A DNA stretch of 64,000 nt. Source: Vanilla planifolia (Eukaryota; Streptophyta; Magnoliopsida; Asparagales; Orchidaceae). The stretch spans positions 9,784,068 to 9,848,067 of the forward strand of contig CM043865.1 of NCBI GenBank assembly GCA_023846275.1, read 5' to 3'. The notes beneath the pieces are model-generated. The model saw only the letters and a program-made list of their open reading frames with translations, was not told where the DNA came from and did not search any database. How positions within the stretch are numbered: the stretch's first letter is position 1; each line of letters opens with the position of its first letter. Positions 1-13,556 of the stretch are shown piece after piece. The translations under genes and the position numbers were made by a program.

Positions 1-419
1 AAATAAGGTAGAAATCGTCTCTTTGTTCCTAAATGCTTATGACTTAGGTTAGTCATATAGCAACCAATGACTTCAATTGCGTGTATTGTATTTGGTTGTG
101 TCATGATTGTAGACTAATACAACACCTTAGTTATGTGCTCCCATTCGTTCGAGTCCTTTGGGACTATTCTTTTGCTCAATTTGAAGTGACTACATAGAAA
201 AATAATGTTCATCTTAACATTTGAAATTTTAAATTTTTTAGTTGCCTTCTGAGTAAAGGTCCCTTAGATTTGTTTGTTCAATTCTTCATCCAAAAAATTT
301 GACTTGCATCACCAAAGATTTTTCATTTCAAATTCTCAATATAGTTGTTCCCTAAATTCATGAATTCACGATAGATTGCATACTTGTGCTCATATATGGA
401 TGTGTTAAAACATATGTAC

Positions 420-433
420 TGGTATCATAGAGC
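420..433 (+). other. Primer-binding-site-like sequence (initiator tRNA-Met)
   Basis: TGGTATCATAGAGC matches the usual plant retrotransposon primer-binding site TGGTATCAGAGC with a two-base insertion. It suggests that an LTR ends just upstream and that a decayed internal region follows. No matching polyprotein was recognised downstream. Confidence 0.35.
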
Positions 434-3400
434 TTGCTTCAAGTCATTTATTCTCTTTTTTAGCTTGCACATGAGTAGCTTTTGTACCAAAACTTGAATT
501 AATTTATTGAATGATTAATATTTCTTCCACATTGCCACAGAGAAATGTAGATTCATATATAGCTTTTCAAAATGTAGGTCTTCCACCACAAGCTGAAATC
601 TAATGACAATAACTTTGACAACACACAAGGATATCTTGTTTTTATCAATGCAGTTCTTCTATTAATGTCCTTTGACAATGAGTCTAGTCTTGAATCTCTT
701 ATAGACATTTACTTCGTTTTGTTTTAGATTCTCTTATTCTATAACACCTTACTTTCTTTGAGTTTCTAAGAACATTCTATTCTTCTCAAGTGTAGAGATC
801 TCATCGTGCATACTTACCTTGATCTATCTTAATTTGGTTATAGTTGTAGGGATTGAAAATTATAAGGTCTATTTTCAGCTCAATCTCCATGTCTGCAAAT
901 AATGTTGAGTTGAGCACTATAAATTAAGAATCCTTCAAAGTTGTGTCTACAACAACTTCACATTTTGAACCTTTGGCATCTAACTTCATGGTACTTATCT
1001 TTGCATGGTTGTCTTACATTGAACATTGCATTGTTTGTTCTTTTGATTTTTTGAATTTTAAAAATTATACCTAAATTATAATTTGCATAATCGATGAAGT
1101 ATCACTTGGCTGCTTTTGTATTGAAGATCGAAGTTTTCCTTGAATTCCAAGTCAATGTTTGCATGCATGTGAAGACTCTTATTTTCTATAGATGTTATTA
1201 TGTACATGTCTTTTGGTAACTTCAAATCTAATGATACAATGAGTCCTCTATTAAGCAAGTATTTAGTGTTTCTTATGTCATATACCTAGAATATCTTGGA
1301 TAAACCAAAATGCAGAATCTTCTTTGTCTTGTTAGTAGCTCTATTTTGTTATGGTCTATTATTGTTATTTTGACTCCGCAATTACTGTAAAGCTTTAGTA
1401 ATTCTTTGCTTCTATCATCACCACCATGTTTTGATCATTGACTCATTTCTATCTTGACTTCTATCTTCCATCTCTTCAAAGTACTGATATTTTACTTGCT
1501 TTCAAGAAATAAATTTTTACCTTCTTGATGGAGTCATTATAGGATTGTCACATATAACTTAGATTCCCAAAGTAACAAAATTTGGCTAGTTCACACATTA
1601 TTATTTGAGCAAGGTTGACCACTATGGTTCACAATCTATGTTGGCAAACTTGGTGTTCCTTTGTCAACCAAGAATAAAATCTTGACACATACACACATCA
1701 TGGAGGAAACCCCTTATGAAAATCTATATATCCTCATCCATGTGGTCTAGTAGGTTTTGATGCAATTTTGTTTGTTTTCCAATACTCGAAAAAGATGTTA
1801 TTAATGTTCCTTTATGGCTATCAGCCATGCAGAGTGTTTTGACCTTGATCCTTAATGCTATTTCCATGGCATCATTTATAATTCTCTATGAGTTGCTTAT
1901 AAATGTGATATTGTAGGCTATTATATCCAATTGGCCATTAAAAGTGAGGTTTCTCTTTAAATTAGGAATATTATTGATGTCATTTAGTTTCTACGGAGTA
2001 CCACTCATAGTTGTAACTTGCACGTCACCTTTTCCATTGTTTGTAGAGATTTATTTATTAACTAAGAAAACCTTAAGCATTATTTTCTATCTTAAACCCT
2101 TTGATGTTGAAAGGATGGCTAGTCACATTAATGAGCAATAAGCGAGATTAACTTACACACCTTAGGAACTAAGAAATACGAAAGAAAAATATCTAGGATT
2201 CTAAACGATAACATGCAAGAGATACTTGTCCAAGACAATTTTAGTCAAGAGGAGACTGTCAGTAGCACAGAGGTCTCTCTAATGGATAGGCCTGCAACTT
2301 CTTAGTGGCATAAAAATGTGGTTACTTGAAAATGGTTCAAAAATACCAATCTAGAATAAAATAAAAACAATATAAAAATCACATGAATACAAATTTAGAG
2401 GTATGGAGTAATCTATCCAAATCAATGCAAAAAAAATTTAAAAATGAGATCAATTATATGCAAAAGATGTGTTCCAAAATCCCAAAAAAATCAAGTTGAT
2501 GGAAAATGAAACAATGAGAAAAACTTGAGAATCGTGAAGGAGAGTTATCAAGGAGATGGCTACAAAAGATTTCGGGAACAAACACTAATAGTGACGCAAG
2601 CACAGGAAGCGTTAAGTACTAAGAATGATGGTATAGAGATGTTGGTGGTTGAGTTGACGATAAACTCGTATGACGTCTCACCACTTAGGCTCGTACTTCT
2701 CCTAGTATTTGAGCCCCAACAAGTCAATACGTTGAAGTTCTTGTTGCAATCAAACTAAAGATCTCAATGAAATGCAAAGGAAAATAGTGATTTCATTAAT
2801 CAATAATAATCTTACATAAAAATAAACCTCTTAATCTATAGAGAGCTTAAAGGGTATACATAAGGACACATTACTTTAGTGAGAAAAATCAAGAAATGAA
2901 TAATTAAAGTTGTTATAGGATTGATCTCATAGATTTCCAACCAAAATTAATTTTTGAAACTTTAAGTTACCCTTGGAAAGCTTCAAAATTGGTTGTCATA
3001 AAACTGCTCCAAAGAGCTTTGTTGAAAATTATCGCTGTTTCGGGAATTGGATGGTGTTGGCTGGTGCATTGGTGGTTTGGTGCTGCCAAGAGTCAGAACA
3101 AGTCGCGGGTCAGGTCATAGATGTTGTATCATGACACAAGTGGGATTGGGTTGTAGGTTCTGTGTTCTGGGTGTGAACAAAAGCGGGTCGACATCAGTTC
3201 GATGCTGGCTCGAGTTGGAGGTGGTTCAAAATGGTGCCAATGTGGCTATTGGATTGGATTAGGTCGTTGTAGCTATTGAATCGGATCAAGTTAGTAGCGG
3301 AGGCAAGGAATCTGTGTTCACTTGTGGGTTTTGAAAATAAGCCTTTTGCACGCAGAGGAGGGTCGCACGAACCTAAAAGACTATGCGGACAAGGTTTTAG

Positions 3401-4839
3401 GTGAACTTGTGAGTGAATGTGGGCTAGGGTGCTTTATGATGATCAGCAGGTTGAGTCGAACTGGCAGGAAACAAGTCCAATGGGCTGCAAGTGGGTGTTC
3501 ATGGACCGAACAATAGCCCAAAAGCAAATTTTGTATCCAAAATACAATTTTGGGCTTAAAATTGAACCTGTGCATAAAAAATAAAGATATTGACTATTTG
3601 GAAGTACTAGAGCTCATTTGATTGGATTGTGCACGTCAAAAATCTTAAATGTAATTAGTGTCCTCATCACTCTTATAATAACTCATTGCATGGTGCTAAG
3701 TTAAATCAAACATCAAAATAAAAAATCCATGATTTCAACTAAACTATTGATCTTAGCACCAAACTGCCACCATGAATGCTCTATCAACGAGTGTATTTAT
3801 TGATTTGCTTTCTTCTTTTTTTTGACTTATCATCTTCTTATGAATTTACATTTTCATTTCAGTAAACCTTTTTGTTTCATAGTTTCAATGTAGGAGTTGA
3901 TATCATGTTGATTGTCCCTCTCAACATCAACTTTCTTGCTTGGACATGACCTCGTTGTTCACAATTGCCTTTTCTTTTGGCACTTAAGCCAAACATAATG
4001 CTCTGCTTTCTCTCTTTGACTAATATCTTTGCTCAGAATCAAGTTATGAACCTCTTGTACCTTCATCTTTAGATATCTCAACACATTGTTTTTTGTGATA
4101 ATAATTGTATTCCAATTTTTTGGGAATGAGAAAAGGAGGATAAGTGCCAATCTCATCTTCAAAGATGATTTCAACTAAAATTAATTAGATGGTAATCACA
4201 TCAAGTGCACTTTGTTTAATGTTGAGGATTTTTAACTGATGTTGCAAAAATCCTTCATAAAACCTATAATAATCTTCTTGTTGTCTATTTTGAAATTTAC
4301 ATTCCTTGCAAAGCTGAGTTATACTTGGCCAAAGCCCATCAGTTAAGTAGTTCCTATTCTTTTTGTTTGATGCCCTCAAGTTTTTTTTCTAAACAACATT
4401 TGTTATAAGTTCTTTGAGAAAGTTCCTTTATTTGTATCATCTAATAGCCAAGCTTTTCCTTCAAAGCTGTTGAATTTGACTTCCATTGTCTTCTTCAGTG
4501 AAAACGTGCAGCAAGTTACCTTAATTTCCCATAAAATTGTTGAATATATAGCAATGCCTTGATAGCAAGTATGGGTAAGCTCAGACCAACAAATAGCATT
4601 CTTGACAATCATCAAGAAACTATTCAAATAACTCACTTCTTGTTACTCTTAGTGCTTGTGAGAAATTTGCATCGAGCAAAAAGGAGGAAAGGTACACAAC
4701 ATTAATGACCAGAAGGACAAGATTGGTTTTGTAGAAATCTCTAATTATATTGAAATTTATGCTTGCAATCAAAACATCCTCACTAGAATTTGAAGATAAT
4801 ACAATAAAATTAAAGTCTTACAAGTTTTATTCTTAAGTT

Positions 4840-4864
4840 TCTCTCTCTCTCTCTCTCTCTCTCT
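4840..4864 (+). repeat. (CT)n microsatellite
   Basis: An uninterrupted run of about twelve CT dinucleotides in AT-rich, gene-free sequence. Confidence 0.9.
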
Positions 4865-6168
4865 TGGTTGTTTTACACAAGTTTTAGTGAGGATCCTCAT
4901 CGTTTACAATTTGATGATTTCTTCATTCTCTTGTCTTATATTTTAGAGAAATAACTAGGACTTCATATAACATATTATCTTAGTGAAACCCATTGATAAG
5001 GACGTATCAATCATTTGTGTTGCTTTACAACCACTTTTTAATGATTCTGTGTTTCCAGTGTGTCCTAATATATCGTCAACTTGCACAAATATGTGAGTGT
5101 TCGATGATCTCACACACAATAGTTGTAGCCATAGTCGTGTTCATAGTTGCAAACCTTGTTACATGCACGACCTCTAAACCACATGACCTTGCATTGCTAC
5201 CTTAGCAACATGACATGCCAAACGAGTTGGCCAAATTTTTAAGGCTTTAGTGACTTTAGGTAGTTTCTACACTAAAAAAAATCCTTAATTAGTTAGAGTG
5301 CAAGCAGGAAAGGAAAGGAGAGAAAGAAGAGAAATAATAAACATATTTTTTAATGCAAAAAAACCATAGGTTGGAAAAAATCAGAGGCAATAGAGATGAC
5401 TAGTTCCACCATATGAAAGAAATGAGTTCCAACATTTATGTCAATTACCTAGGAACAGATTGAATAGTGGAGATAAGAAGAATATGGGGAGAGTTTAGCA
5501 GGAAAAATCTCTTTGTGCTTCCACATTTATTTATAAAGGCTGTATGTTATATATGACAAACTTCATTATTTTTTACTTAGGTTGTTTACTCATAAAGTAA
5601 CCAAATCTTTGTCTTATAATGGTCACCATACGTAGTTCCTATATAACACGTGTATGGTGGGCATGTGGAAGCATGCAAGATAGTGGCACCCACAAGTGTG
5701 ATGAGAAGACACCAATAGATTGTGCAGCTCCTATGCTTGCTAGATATCCTTTGGAGGAGCTATCTGTCAATAGGAATGGAGATCTTTCCTGACTGAGATT
5801 TGAGTTTGACATAGTGGAACAAAACCTTATTTGTGATGAACAAAGATTATTGGTTATGATGTTTGTTTGGACCATAGCTGATATGATACTAATAAACTGA
5901 ATAATCTTCATGTGGATAGTGTAGAATTAACCGATAATCTCTAGAGTTCGGCACACCTCATAGAATATTGTGTTGTGCAAAGTTGCATTTTTGTGGTAAA
6001 TTTGCCTCCAAATGTCATATAGGAATTTGTTTATTCCAACTTCCATTGACTTTGGTCTTGCTACTTCTCAAAAATGGTGTTTTCCTTTCTACTCTTTACA
6101 GGGAACTTGTGACTGGTTTATGAGTATAGAGTCAAGGCCTTTTCAGGAGCGTGGAGCTCGTAAGTCTT

Positions 6169-9100
6169 ATGGGAAATTGTTTGGGGCGGGTAAAATTCTC
6201 TTTTAAAGATTTATAGTCTTGAAATAAAGTTTGTCCTTTAATTTCATGAGTTTCATTTATTCCATATGGCATTTTGCAATTATTATTGTTGTTGCTCTAA
6301 GCTGCAATATTTCATTTCCTTCTAGAATAGTACTTCCAACTCTGACTTGAGGACTGATTTTAGTGGGGGAAATGTACATGTTATACTTAATAGAGAAAAC
6401 TGGGATCAAAAGATCTCAGAAGCGGCTAAAGAAGGCAAAATTGTAAGTTTTCTTAATCTGAATTTTCTCTAACATCACAAGTTTTTTGGTACAGATAACC
6501 TATCATTCCAAATATTTTGACTGTTATTGGTTGTGTAGTTCTTTTGACAGATATTGACTATGATTAATACTTTATGTTTTGTTGAATTACCTTTTTGATT
6601 TGAGATATTTTCTATGAAAACATATGTGAAGCATGGCAAGGTTATGAAGATTTGAGTTTAGGAGCAATAAATTCTTTACATTAAAAGTGCGAGTACATTG
6701 GCATACAATTTAATTTTATATTAAGCATTCTATGACTACCATCCGTCAAAGGGTGCACGTTGTCATAAAAAATTATATTTATGTTTATTTTTCTGGAACT
6801 CTTTTACTTCTCTTTGTTAATATTTACATGTGATTTTTGCAGGTTGTAGCAAATTTTAGTGCATCTTGGTGTGGCCCTTGCAGAATGATGGCACCTGTAT
6901 ATACTCAGCTATCTCTCAACAATCCTCATTTTGTTTTTCTAACAGTAGATGTTGATGATTTGATGGTAATTATGCATCTTGGCCTCTTTGAGTGATGGTT
7001 TTTATGTTTCTCTCAGGATTAGATTGTCATTTTTCCTTGAACAAAATGGACCATAATGCAAATAACGTACTTAATATGTGAGCAGGCGGATCAAATATTG
7101 TCATACAAAATTTGCTTGTGTTGCTTATCATTTATGCCCTTCATTTGAGTTTATTTGAATACACAAAAAAACCCATTAAATGTGAGTGTATGTACTTCTA
7201 CAGCATAACCACTAGAAACATTAGAGGATAATGGCATTAGAAATAGTCTGTAAATGGAACCAGGAATTGTCGAATATGATTTTTGTTGAAGAATGGATAA
7301 TGCTTCGTAAGGGGTTATTGGTTGTGTTGGAGCTGTATGATAGTTTGCTTTGTAATTCCTTCATGCCGTGTTTCATGATCTGATTCGACTTGGCTGCGTG
7401 TCATTCCATGCTTTTTGGATATTCTTCTTTGCATGTGGTTTTCTTATAGGCTTGTTTTATTGTGTAGCCATTCTTTTTCAATGTCTCTTGAACTACTAGT
7501 ATACACTTAACCATGAGAATTTGGTTTTCAAGTGCCCCATTAATGTGTTTGAATTGTTGCTTGGTGCAAACATTTTTTGGCTTGACTTGAGCATAAAAAG
7601 ATGTATAGGGATAAGGTGGAAAAGCTTTGCCACGATTTGCAAAAATAGGAAAGATGGGTCTTTTTCCAATGCTACTGTTCTTCTCTCCCCTTCCCTTTGC
7701 AGTTGTTTTGCATCCAAGTTTCTTCTCCAACTAGTCATTCTACACTACTCGACTTCTTTGTCATTGATTTGCTCATTCCCCATCTTTCTTTCTTCAATTT
7801 CCATCGAGCAGACAAATTGGCATTTACCTTTGACTTATCTCTACTCGTCACCCTTTCTAGTCCACTGTTATGTTGTTTATGCTTGTTATGGATGTTATTG
7901 TGCTTGGCTTTTTCTATTGTTTTACCAACTTCAATTACTTGGTTGATATGGGCTTTACAAGTAAATGGCCAATGCCTTCGCAACTGACTTCCTTCTGACA
8001 AAGCATTGCGAACCATTCTTTGTTGACTAAACTGCCCAACCTTGTCTTGGTCATTTTATTCATGAAGAGCTTTGCTCCTTTCCTTGTTTTTTAGTTAAAA
8101 ATCGTTGCAGTTCTGGAAAAAACTGTTAATGTTTGTTAATGCATTTTGACTTTTTTATATATATTATATGCTTCTATCGTCCAAGCTTTGTCTTTTGTAT
8201 CTTAAAAAAAAACGACAAAGAACCAAGCAGATCCTAAGGCTTTTCTTCAAAAAAAGAATAAACTTAAGCATCAGAAGGGTCATGCTAACTATATTGCTAG
8301 TGGAAATTAACACTAGGCTACATTTTTCCTAAACGGGAACAAGACTTGTTGGTGTCCAATGATTCGATAGGATTAGTTGGTTTCTTTAATTGATTGCCTG
8401 GGGGGTTAATACTAAGGGTCGAAGTTGAACCTAGTGTGCTAATGAATGAAAAACCATCATTAGAAATGCTTAAACTAATAAATAGTGCCATTATTTTTAA
8501 TATTTAGGTAACATTTTGAAAATGTAATGTTAAGCAATTATTTAAAATTCATGTATCAAATAATCTTTATTTCGTATGATATTCTTATTGAATCATCATT
8601 TCATTCCCCAAGCCACAACTGAAGCTTTTAATCCTATCAAATGAATGCACATTAAGTACTCATTCAAACTCAATCACATGGGCCTATGTGGATTTGAAAG
8701 GATGAATGAAGACCAATGAGAGCATGGAGCACTTGATTTTAATCAAATCAATAGATATGATACAACTTGCCAGACAAGTGCACATCAAGTTCCAGCTTGA
8801 CCCCAATGCCAATACGTTTAAGGATGTATGCTTATTATTCCAAAAGCTTAAGCTAATTGATTAAGATTTCCAATAACATATGATGACATTAGTCTACACA
8901 TCTGTTGTGTGACAATTCTGAAATGCATCCATGAAACCCTCTTCCTATAATGTTAAGTTTTTTATAACACCCTAATGTCTTCTTGCTCGTTAAACTCAGC
9001 GTTCCCTTCATGAATGCAGGATCTCAGTTCATCTTGGAATATTCCTGCGACTCCAACATTCTTTTTCCTGAAAGATGGACAGCAAATAGATAAGCTTGTG

Positions 9101-9169
9101 GGTGCCAACAAACCTGAACTGGAGAGAAAGATGCTTGCATTGGCCGAGTCTTTTGAGCGCTCCATGTGA
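6169..9169 (+). CDS. Thioredoxin h, subgroup III type, N-terminally acylated (4 exons)
   Basis: A small dithiol-disulfide oxidoreductase. Coding exons are 6169-6189, 6326-6442, 6843-6965 and 9020-9169. All junctions are GT-AG and phase 0, giving 136 residues. The active site WCGPC is residues 55-59, the cis-proline of the ATPT motif is Pro99, and the stop is TGA at 9167. The 21-nt first coding exon encodes MGNCLGR. Gly2 and Cys4 are what N-myristoylation and palmitoylation need, and plant h-type thioredoxins starting MG-x-C are known to attach to membranes. The start was chosen because this ATG supplies the family N-terminus and is followed at once by a GT donor in phase with the next exon. 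Intron 3 is about 2.05 kb and contains a retroelement-like fragment on the other strand. NADPH-thioredoxin reductase is the expected electron donor (family knowledge). Exon 1 is short and is the least certain part. Confidence 0.9.
7401..8016 (-). pseudogene. Possible Ty1/copia gag fragment in thioredoxin intron 3
   Basis: On the - strand the region stays open over several overlapping frames. One frame contains KRPIFPIF followed by GKAFPPYP and [12 protein letters not shown]. The order resembles the cysteine/histidine knuckle region of plant copia gag proteins, in which a proline-phenylalanine stretch precedes a CxxC-GH-C knuckle. Most of the cysteines and the histidine-spacing residues are lost, so it cannot be functional. 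It lies inside intron 3 of the thioredoxin gene in antisense orientation. The similarity is weak and judged by eye. It could be unrelated low-complexity sequence. Confidence 0.3.
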
Positions 9170-9534
9170 TGTTACTTACAGAACAATCAATTCCATTCTT
9201 TCTCCCAGCACAATTGCTGCTTTCATAGTGATAAAAGAACCAAGAGTTCATTGTCATACAGAAAAACATACATTAAACAATTAACAGAAATTAAGAATTA
9301 TTTTTTGTGCAGATTATTGCAACAAAGTTGTTAATTGTTATATTGTGCTTTGAATGTTAAAAGACAAATGGTGCTAAAGCTACCTTGTTCATGGTTTGTT
9401 TGGGCTATTGTAATTGCTATCTGTATGGAGATCAGAGCTAGTTGATTGTTTGGTTTCCCATTAAATTAATTTTAAGAGGTATTCCTTGTTGTACTTACTT
9501 TCTTCTAATCTGTCAAATGGATGGCAACCTACAT

Positions 9535-9597
9535 CTTGTGAGACCATTTTTATTATTTTTACAAGTCTTGTGAGACCAATTTTTATTATTTTTATTT
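9535..9597 (+). repeat. Two-unit 32-bp tandem duplication
   Basis: CTTGTGAGACC followed by a T/A-rich tail occurs at 9535 and again at 9567. The two units differ by one inserted A and a few bases at the tail. It sits about 370 bp after the thioredoxin stop codon, so it may be near or past the 3' end of the transcript. Confidence 0.8.
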
Positions 9598-11161
9598 CTG
9601 ATATTTATGTGAATATATGGGGATTTACTTTGAGTAATTTTTGCGAGTATTCATGATCTATCAAGTTTGAAATCCTCACAACTGGTTTGTTATTGATGTT
9701 TTTCTTTATCTTTATGAGATTGCATCATATTTAATATGCAATAATTATAATTAATTTGAAGAAAGAAAAAAAATATGAATTTTATATATCTAAGTTCATA
9801 AATATCTTAATTTAACTGTGATGTTAGATGATAAAAGTATTTGTCATTGCATATTATTTACAATGGTGAAACTTTTCAATATATCATATTAGTCTTCACA
9901 TATAGTTTTTGCGTGATATTTAAAAGAAAAATATAAATATGAGGACAAGTTAAATATTGATTAGATATATTGACACTAATTTATGTAAATATATTTTATG
10001 GGTCATGTTAACTAGCAAATTATAAATGTTGAATTATTAAATCACTCTTTAATAATACATATTGAGTAATTTTTTGTTTAAACAAATTATGTTGAGTAGA
10101 TGAAATATGTTTAAAATGATTGTAGTTTTGCTCATATGATTTTATTATGAATTTAATTTCTATCAATCCTTCTACCACTATATATTATATTGGAGGTATC
10201 ACATAGATCATATAATAACAACAAATGTGTTATCGTATCACATCATTTAGGACAATAAAAACCACCAAATAGATCTTCTAGGAGCTAACACATCCTAGGT
10301 CATATTGGGTTTTTTACTTACATAGGATAGTCTTCCAAGAATTATCACTATATGATATCATGCTTATATATCATATCTCAATCACTTATTTTCATAACCA
10401 TAATTGTTTTAGCTTGTACATTAAGCAATTCATAATTTTCTTTTTCACCATCCTATGAACTATGTTTCCTTCTTTTGCCACATTTTTTATTACACATTAT
10501 TGAATTATTCATATTTTTTCTCATATGAAACAACATTAACATTGTGCTTCTAATCATTATAATATGAGTAATTTGATATAACATCATATGCATGTGTTTA
10601 AATCAATAATCATTGATATATGTTGCAATTCATATTCTAAAACATTCATTATCATTTCATTACAAAGAATATCACAATACTTGCATTAGCAATTACTTCA
10701 ACGTCAAATGCAAAAGCATTTTATACAATTCATATAACATATAACCTATCAATATACTTTTCTTGGAGTATAATGACCTTCAATTCATTATTAAGCATCA
10801 CACATTATGCAAAAAAAATATAAAGTTTATCTATCTTAGTTTTTGTACAAAAATCTTATTTTCTTTTCTGATTCAATGTTCATGCTATTGTTGTTGTGCT
10901 CGGAACCCTCACTAGTGCTACACATTCTCCTCAAATCAACTTCATGGTGGGAAATGACTTCTTAGTTTAAGGAAGCAAATTGTTACTTGACTAATCAAGG
11001 AACAAGGAAATACAAATGAGAACAAGTTCTCAACAACTTTTGCAATTGCTATGCTTAAGGGGAAAACAACAAGATTTCTCATTTGTCGTGGTCTTGATAA
11101 TAAATCAAAGATGACAACCCTAGCAATAGGGTTTTGAGATCATACCATGTGTGCATGCATA

Positions 11162-11186
11162 AGAGAGAGAGAGAGAGAGAGAGAGA
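11162..11186 (+). repeat. (GA)n microsatellite
   Basis: An uninterrupted run of AG/GA dinucleotides of about 25 bases. Confidence 0.9.
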
Positions 11187-11761
11187 ATCTAAATATGCAA
11201 AAGTGGTGCATGATTGGGATTAAGTTTAAGTTATTTATATTTACTAAATAAATTAATAATAAATCAATTAATTTCTTATTTAATCTCTACATTTCAAAAA
11301 TTGGTAAAGTCCATACAAACCCCAATTAGTGTAAAACAAGTGTTCATGGACTTGCCTTAATGAGTCATATATAATAATACTTTTATTTACATATTTTGAA
11401 ATACTTTAATTTTTTTTTTTCATTTAGCATGTTTTTGAAGCGTAAAAAAATTAAACAATCATGTTTAATAATACCTTTCATACATCTAACTTTTTTATAC
11501 ATTAAATATACTTTTTAGTACAATATAATTATCTTAAACATTTTAGTACAATATAATATAAGTTATGCCACATATTCTACGTAAAGATTTACTCATCATG
11601 CGATGTGAATCGTGTTCATAATGGTTTGACTTGATTTTGTCATAATAGCAAAAAAATCTGAAATAAGAAATTCTTCTTTACTTTTGATGAACTCTTAGGA
11701 TTTTACTTTTATTTTTTAAAAAAAATATTATTATAAAGTTAATTATTACTTTATAAAGAAT

Positions 11762-11787
11762 TATATATATATATATATATATATATT
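11762..11787 (+). repeat. (TA)n microsatellite
   Basis: An uninterrupted TA dinucleotide run of about 26 bases, just upstream of the LTR-like copy that starts near 11840. Confidence 0.9.
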
Positions 11788-11839
11788 ATTTTGTATGATG
11801 GAAATAACTACATTATATGCTCATGACTTTTATCCAACG

Positions 11840-13510
11840 TGTTATGTCACTCTTGTGTTTGATAAGTTAACTCATAAATATTTAATATTTTGTTATAATA
11901 GGATTGTTTAATGTGAATCAAATTTAATTTTAATAAATAATCTATGCTCATTTGAATATGCTAAAGTAGTGATATTTAAAATAGTTTGAAGTGTTCAATA
12001 AGCTTTAAGGATTAAAGAGATACATATCAGTTTTGATAAGGTTTTCCTTTTTACTATGAAATAAAATGTAAGCTTGTTGATTATAAGACACTTTTTATTT
12101 ATATCAATTTTAAATCATACTCAAGCATCTAATTGTTTAATCATTTTCTTGATTTAAAAAATATATATGATTTTATTTTACACTCATTTAATCTTTTTTT
12201 TGTTAGTTAAATCTTATTTATGCATCTTTATCAAATTCTATGTTAAGTCAAAAATTAAACTTTGGTTTAAATTAAAAAAAAAAAAATTTTGTTAAAAGTT
12301 TCATAATTAAAAAAGAAAAAAATTAAGCCATATCCCAAGTACAAAGCTTTCGGGCCAAGCAAGCCCAAATGGGCATTTGCAAATCTCAGGTTAGAAGATA
12401 GTTGGAACGAAATTGGGTCGAGCACGATCTTGGCCACCATGCACATAAACCAGGGTGGGATAAGGCAAAATATCGAGTTAAGCTGAACTCAAAACAAATA
12501 TACATATTGGTTAGCTCAAACCCATACTCAAAATAAATTTGTAAATATACGAGAATGCTCAAGTGATGAAATCCCAAACACACAAGGGAGAGCTAGGCCT
12601 AGTTCAGCTCATATATGACACAAATGCAAAGTATTATAAATGCAAACATTCCTCCCATCCTACAATGTGGGACTAATGCTTCGATTCCTATATGCTTCCA
12701 AATCTGGGAGTGAATCAGCTCCTCGTGATTGCACAGTAGAAATCACATCCTCTTTTTAAACAATGACCTTGATCCATCTTGTCGTCCATTCAATGAGCCT
12801 GATCTAATAGTTGTCATTCATTTCTTCTTTTTATCTATTCTTGATCAGATGGCTAAGATTTCACCCATCTATAAGCTTTGCTTTATGCCTCGAATCAAAC
12901 TGTCGTAGTCTCATTTGAATTTATAAGATGACTAGAACTCTTTCATCTTAATCCTTGAATTATGCAGCTCTGAATAATCTATTTTAAATCCTACGACTGA
13001 AATCATTCTCGCATCTATCATTGATGAATTAAACAATCCGTAACTTATTCGACTTGATCAGATTGTCCATACCTAGTCCTAGTAGATCTGATTGTCTATA
13101 AGTCATCAACTGTTATATATCCAAATCTAATCAACTAAAATTTATCCGATTTGATCCAACGATACCAGTTGATCTCACTTAATAGCTAATTTATTAACTA
13201 TTATTTGAGCAGTTGTGCGGAAAGTTTTGAAAAAAGATATTTTAACCTGTTTGGAAAAACTTTTTTAAGTCATTTGACAACAGTTTTCCAAATAACTTTT
13301 TCTTGAATTTCTAATAGCTATAATCAAATTTTTTTTATAAATATCTAAAAATTATGAATAAAATAAACAATGAATATAAAATAATCTTTGATATCTTAAC
13401 AAAATCTTTTGTTTACACGGACGTCTTCAAAAAACAAATATAAATTAAAAAAATATGTATAAAAATTAAGCATTTATCAAAATCGTTTTCTTGTTTCAAA
13501 TAATTCTTCA
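11840..13510 (+). repeat. LTR-like repeat, family B, copy 1
   Basis: It begins TGTTATGTCACTC and is colinear by eye with a second copy at about 50538-51990, which begins TGTTGAGTCACCC. Shared blocks include the run ending AATATTTAATA/TGTTTAGTA near the start, the GC-richer block around 12340-12440 (AAGCTTTCGGGCCAAGCAAG), the block around 12660 (ATGTGGGACTAATGC) and the AATAGCTATAATCAA block near 13315. Copies are clearly diverged, with many substitutions and indels. The TG start and its insertion inside a gypsy integrase in the other copy favour an LTR (solo or terminal). The end is not sharply defined. This copy finishes about 200 bp before the start codon of the PRC-barrel gene. Confidence 0.65.
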
Positions 13511-13556
13511 AAATTTGGAGACATTTTTGTAAAATACTTGATGATACCGTTAAATG

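Larger units (their letters stand above)
1..5630. other. Gene-free stretch with decayed repeats
   Basis: No exon could be supported here. The sequence is AT-rich with frequent stops in all frames. At 420-433 there is TGGTATCATAGAGC, close to the initiator-tRNA-Met primer-binding site of plant LTR retrotransposons, so positions before about 415 may be the end of an LTR. Positions 3040-3540 form a clearly more GC-rich island. It is followed on the - strand by a TATA-like word near 2840 and an AT-rich leader, an arrangement that resembles an LTR U3-R region on the - strand. Short open frames on the - strand at 3.96-4.64 kb could be gag debris, but no diagnostic motif survives. All of this is inference from composition and short words. 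Confidence 0.4.
9170..11839. other. AT-rich intergenic DNA
   Basis: This holds the 3' flank of the thioredoxin gene and then strongly AT-rich DNA with many short ATAT words. It contains a 32-bp tandem duplication near 9.54 kb and two microsatellites, (GA)n near 11.16 kb and (TA)n near 11.76 kb. I see no exon, RNA gene or retroelement motif. Confidence 0.6.

Noticed and set aside
4185-4636. - strand frames near 4.2-4.6 kb as a gag gene
   Set aside because: There is a loose resemblance to retroelement gag in residue types only. There is no knuckle, no pol and no flanking LTR pair.
5639-5911. 90-codon - strand frame upstream of the thioredoxin gene
   Set aside because: I could not link it to any family. 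Neighbouring sequence shows no splice signals or continuation.
7521-7946. 141-codon open frame on the + strand in the thioredoxin intron
   Set aside because: It has low-complexity hydrophobic composition and no domain, and the opposite strand gives the more meaningful retroelement-like reading.
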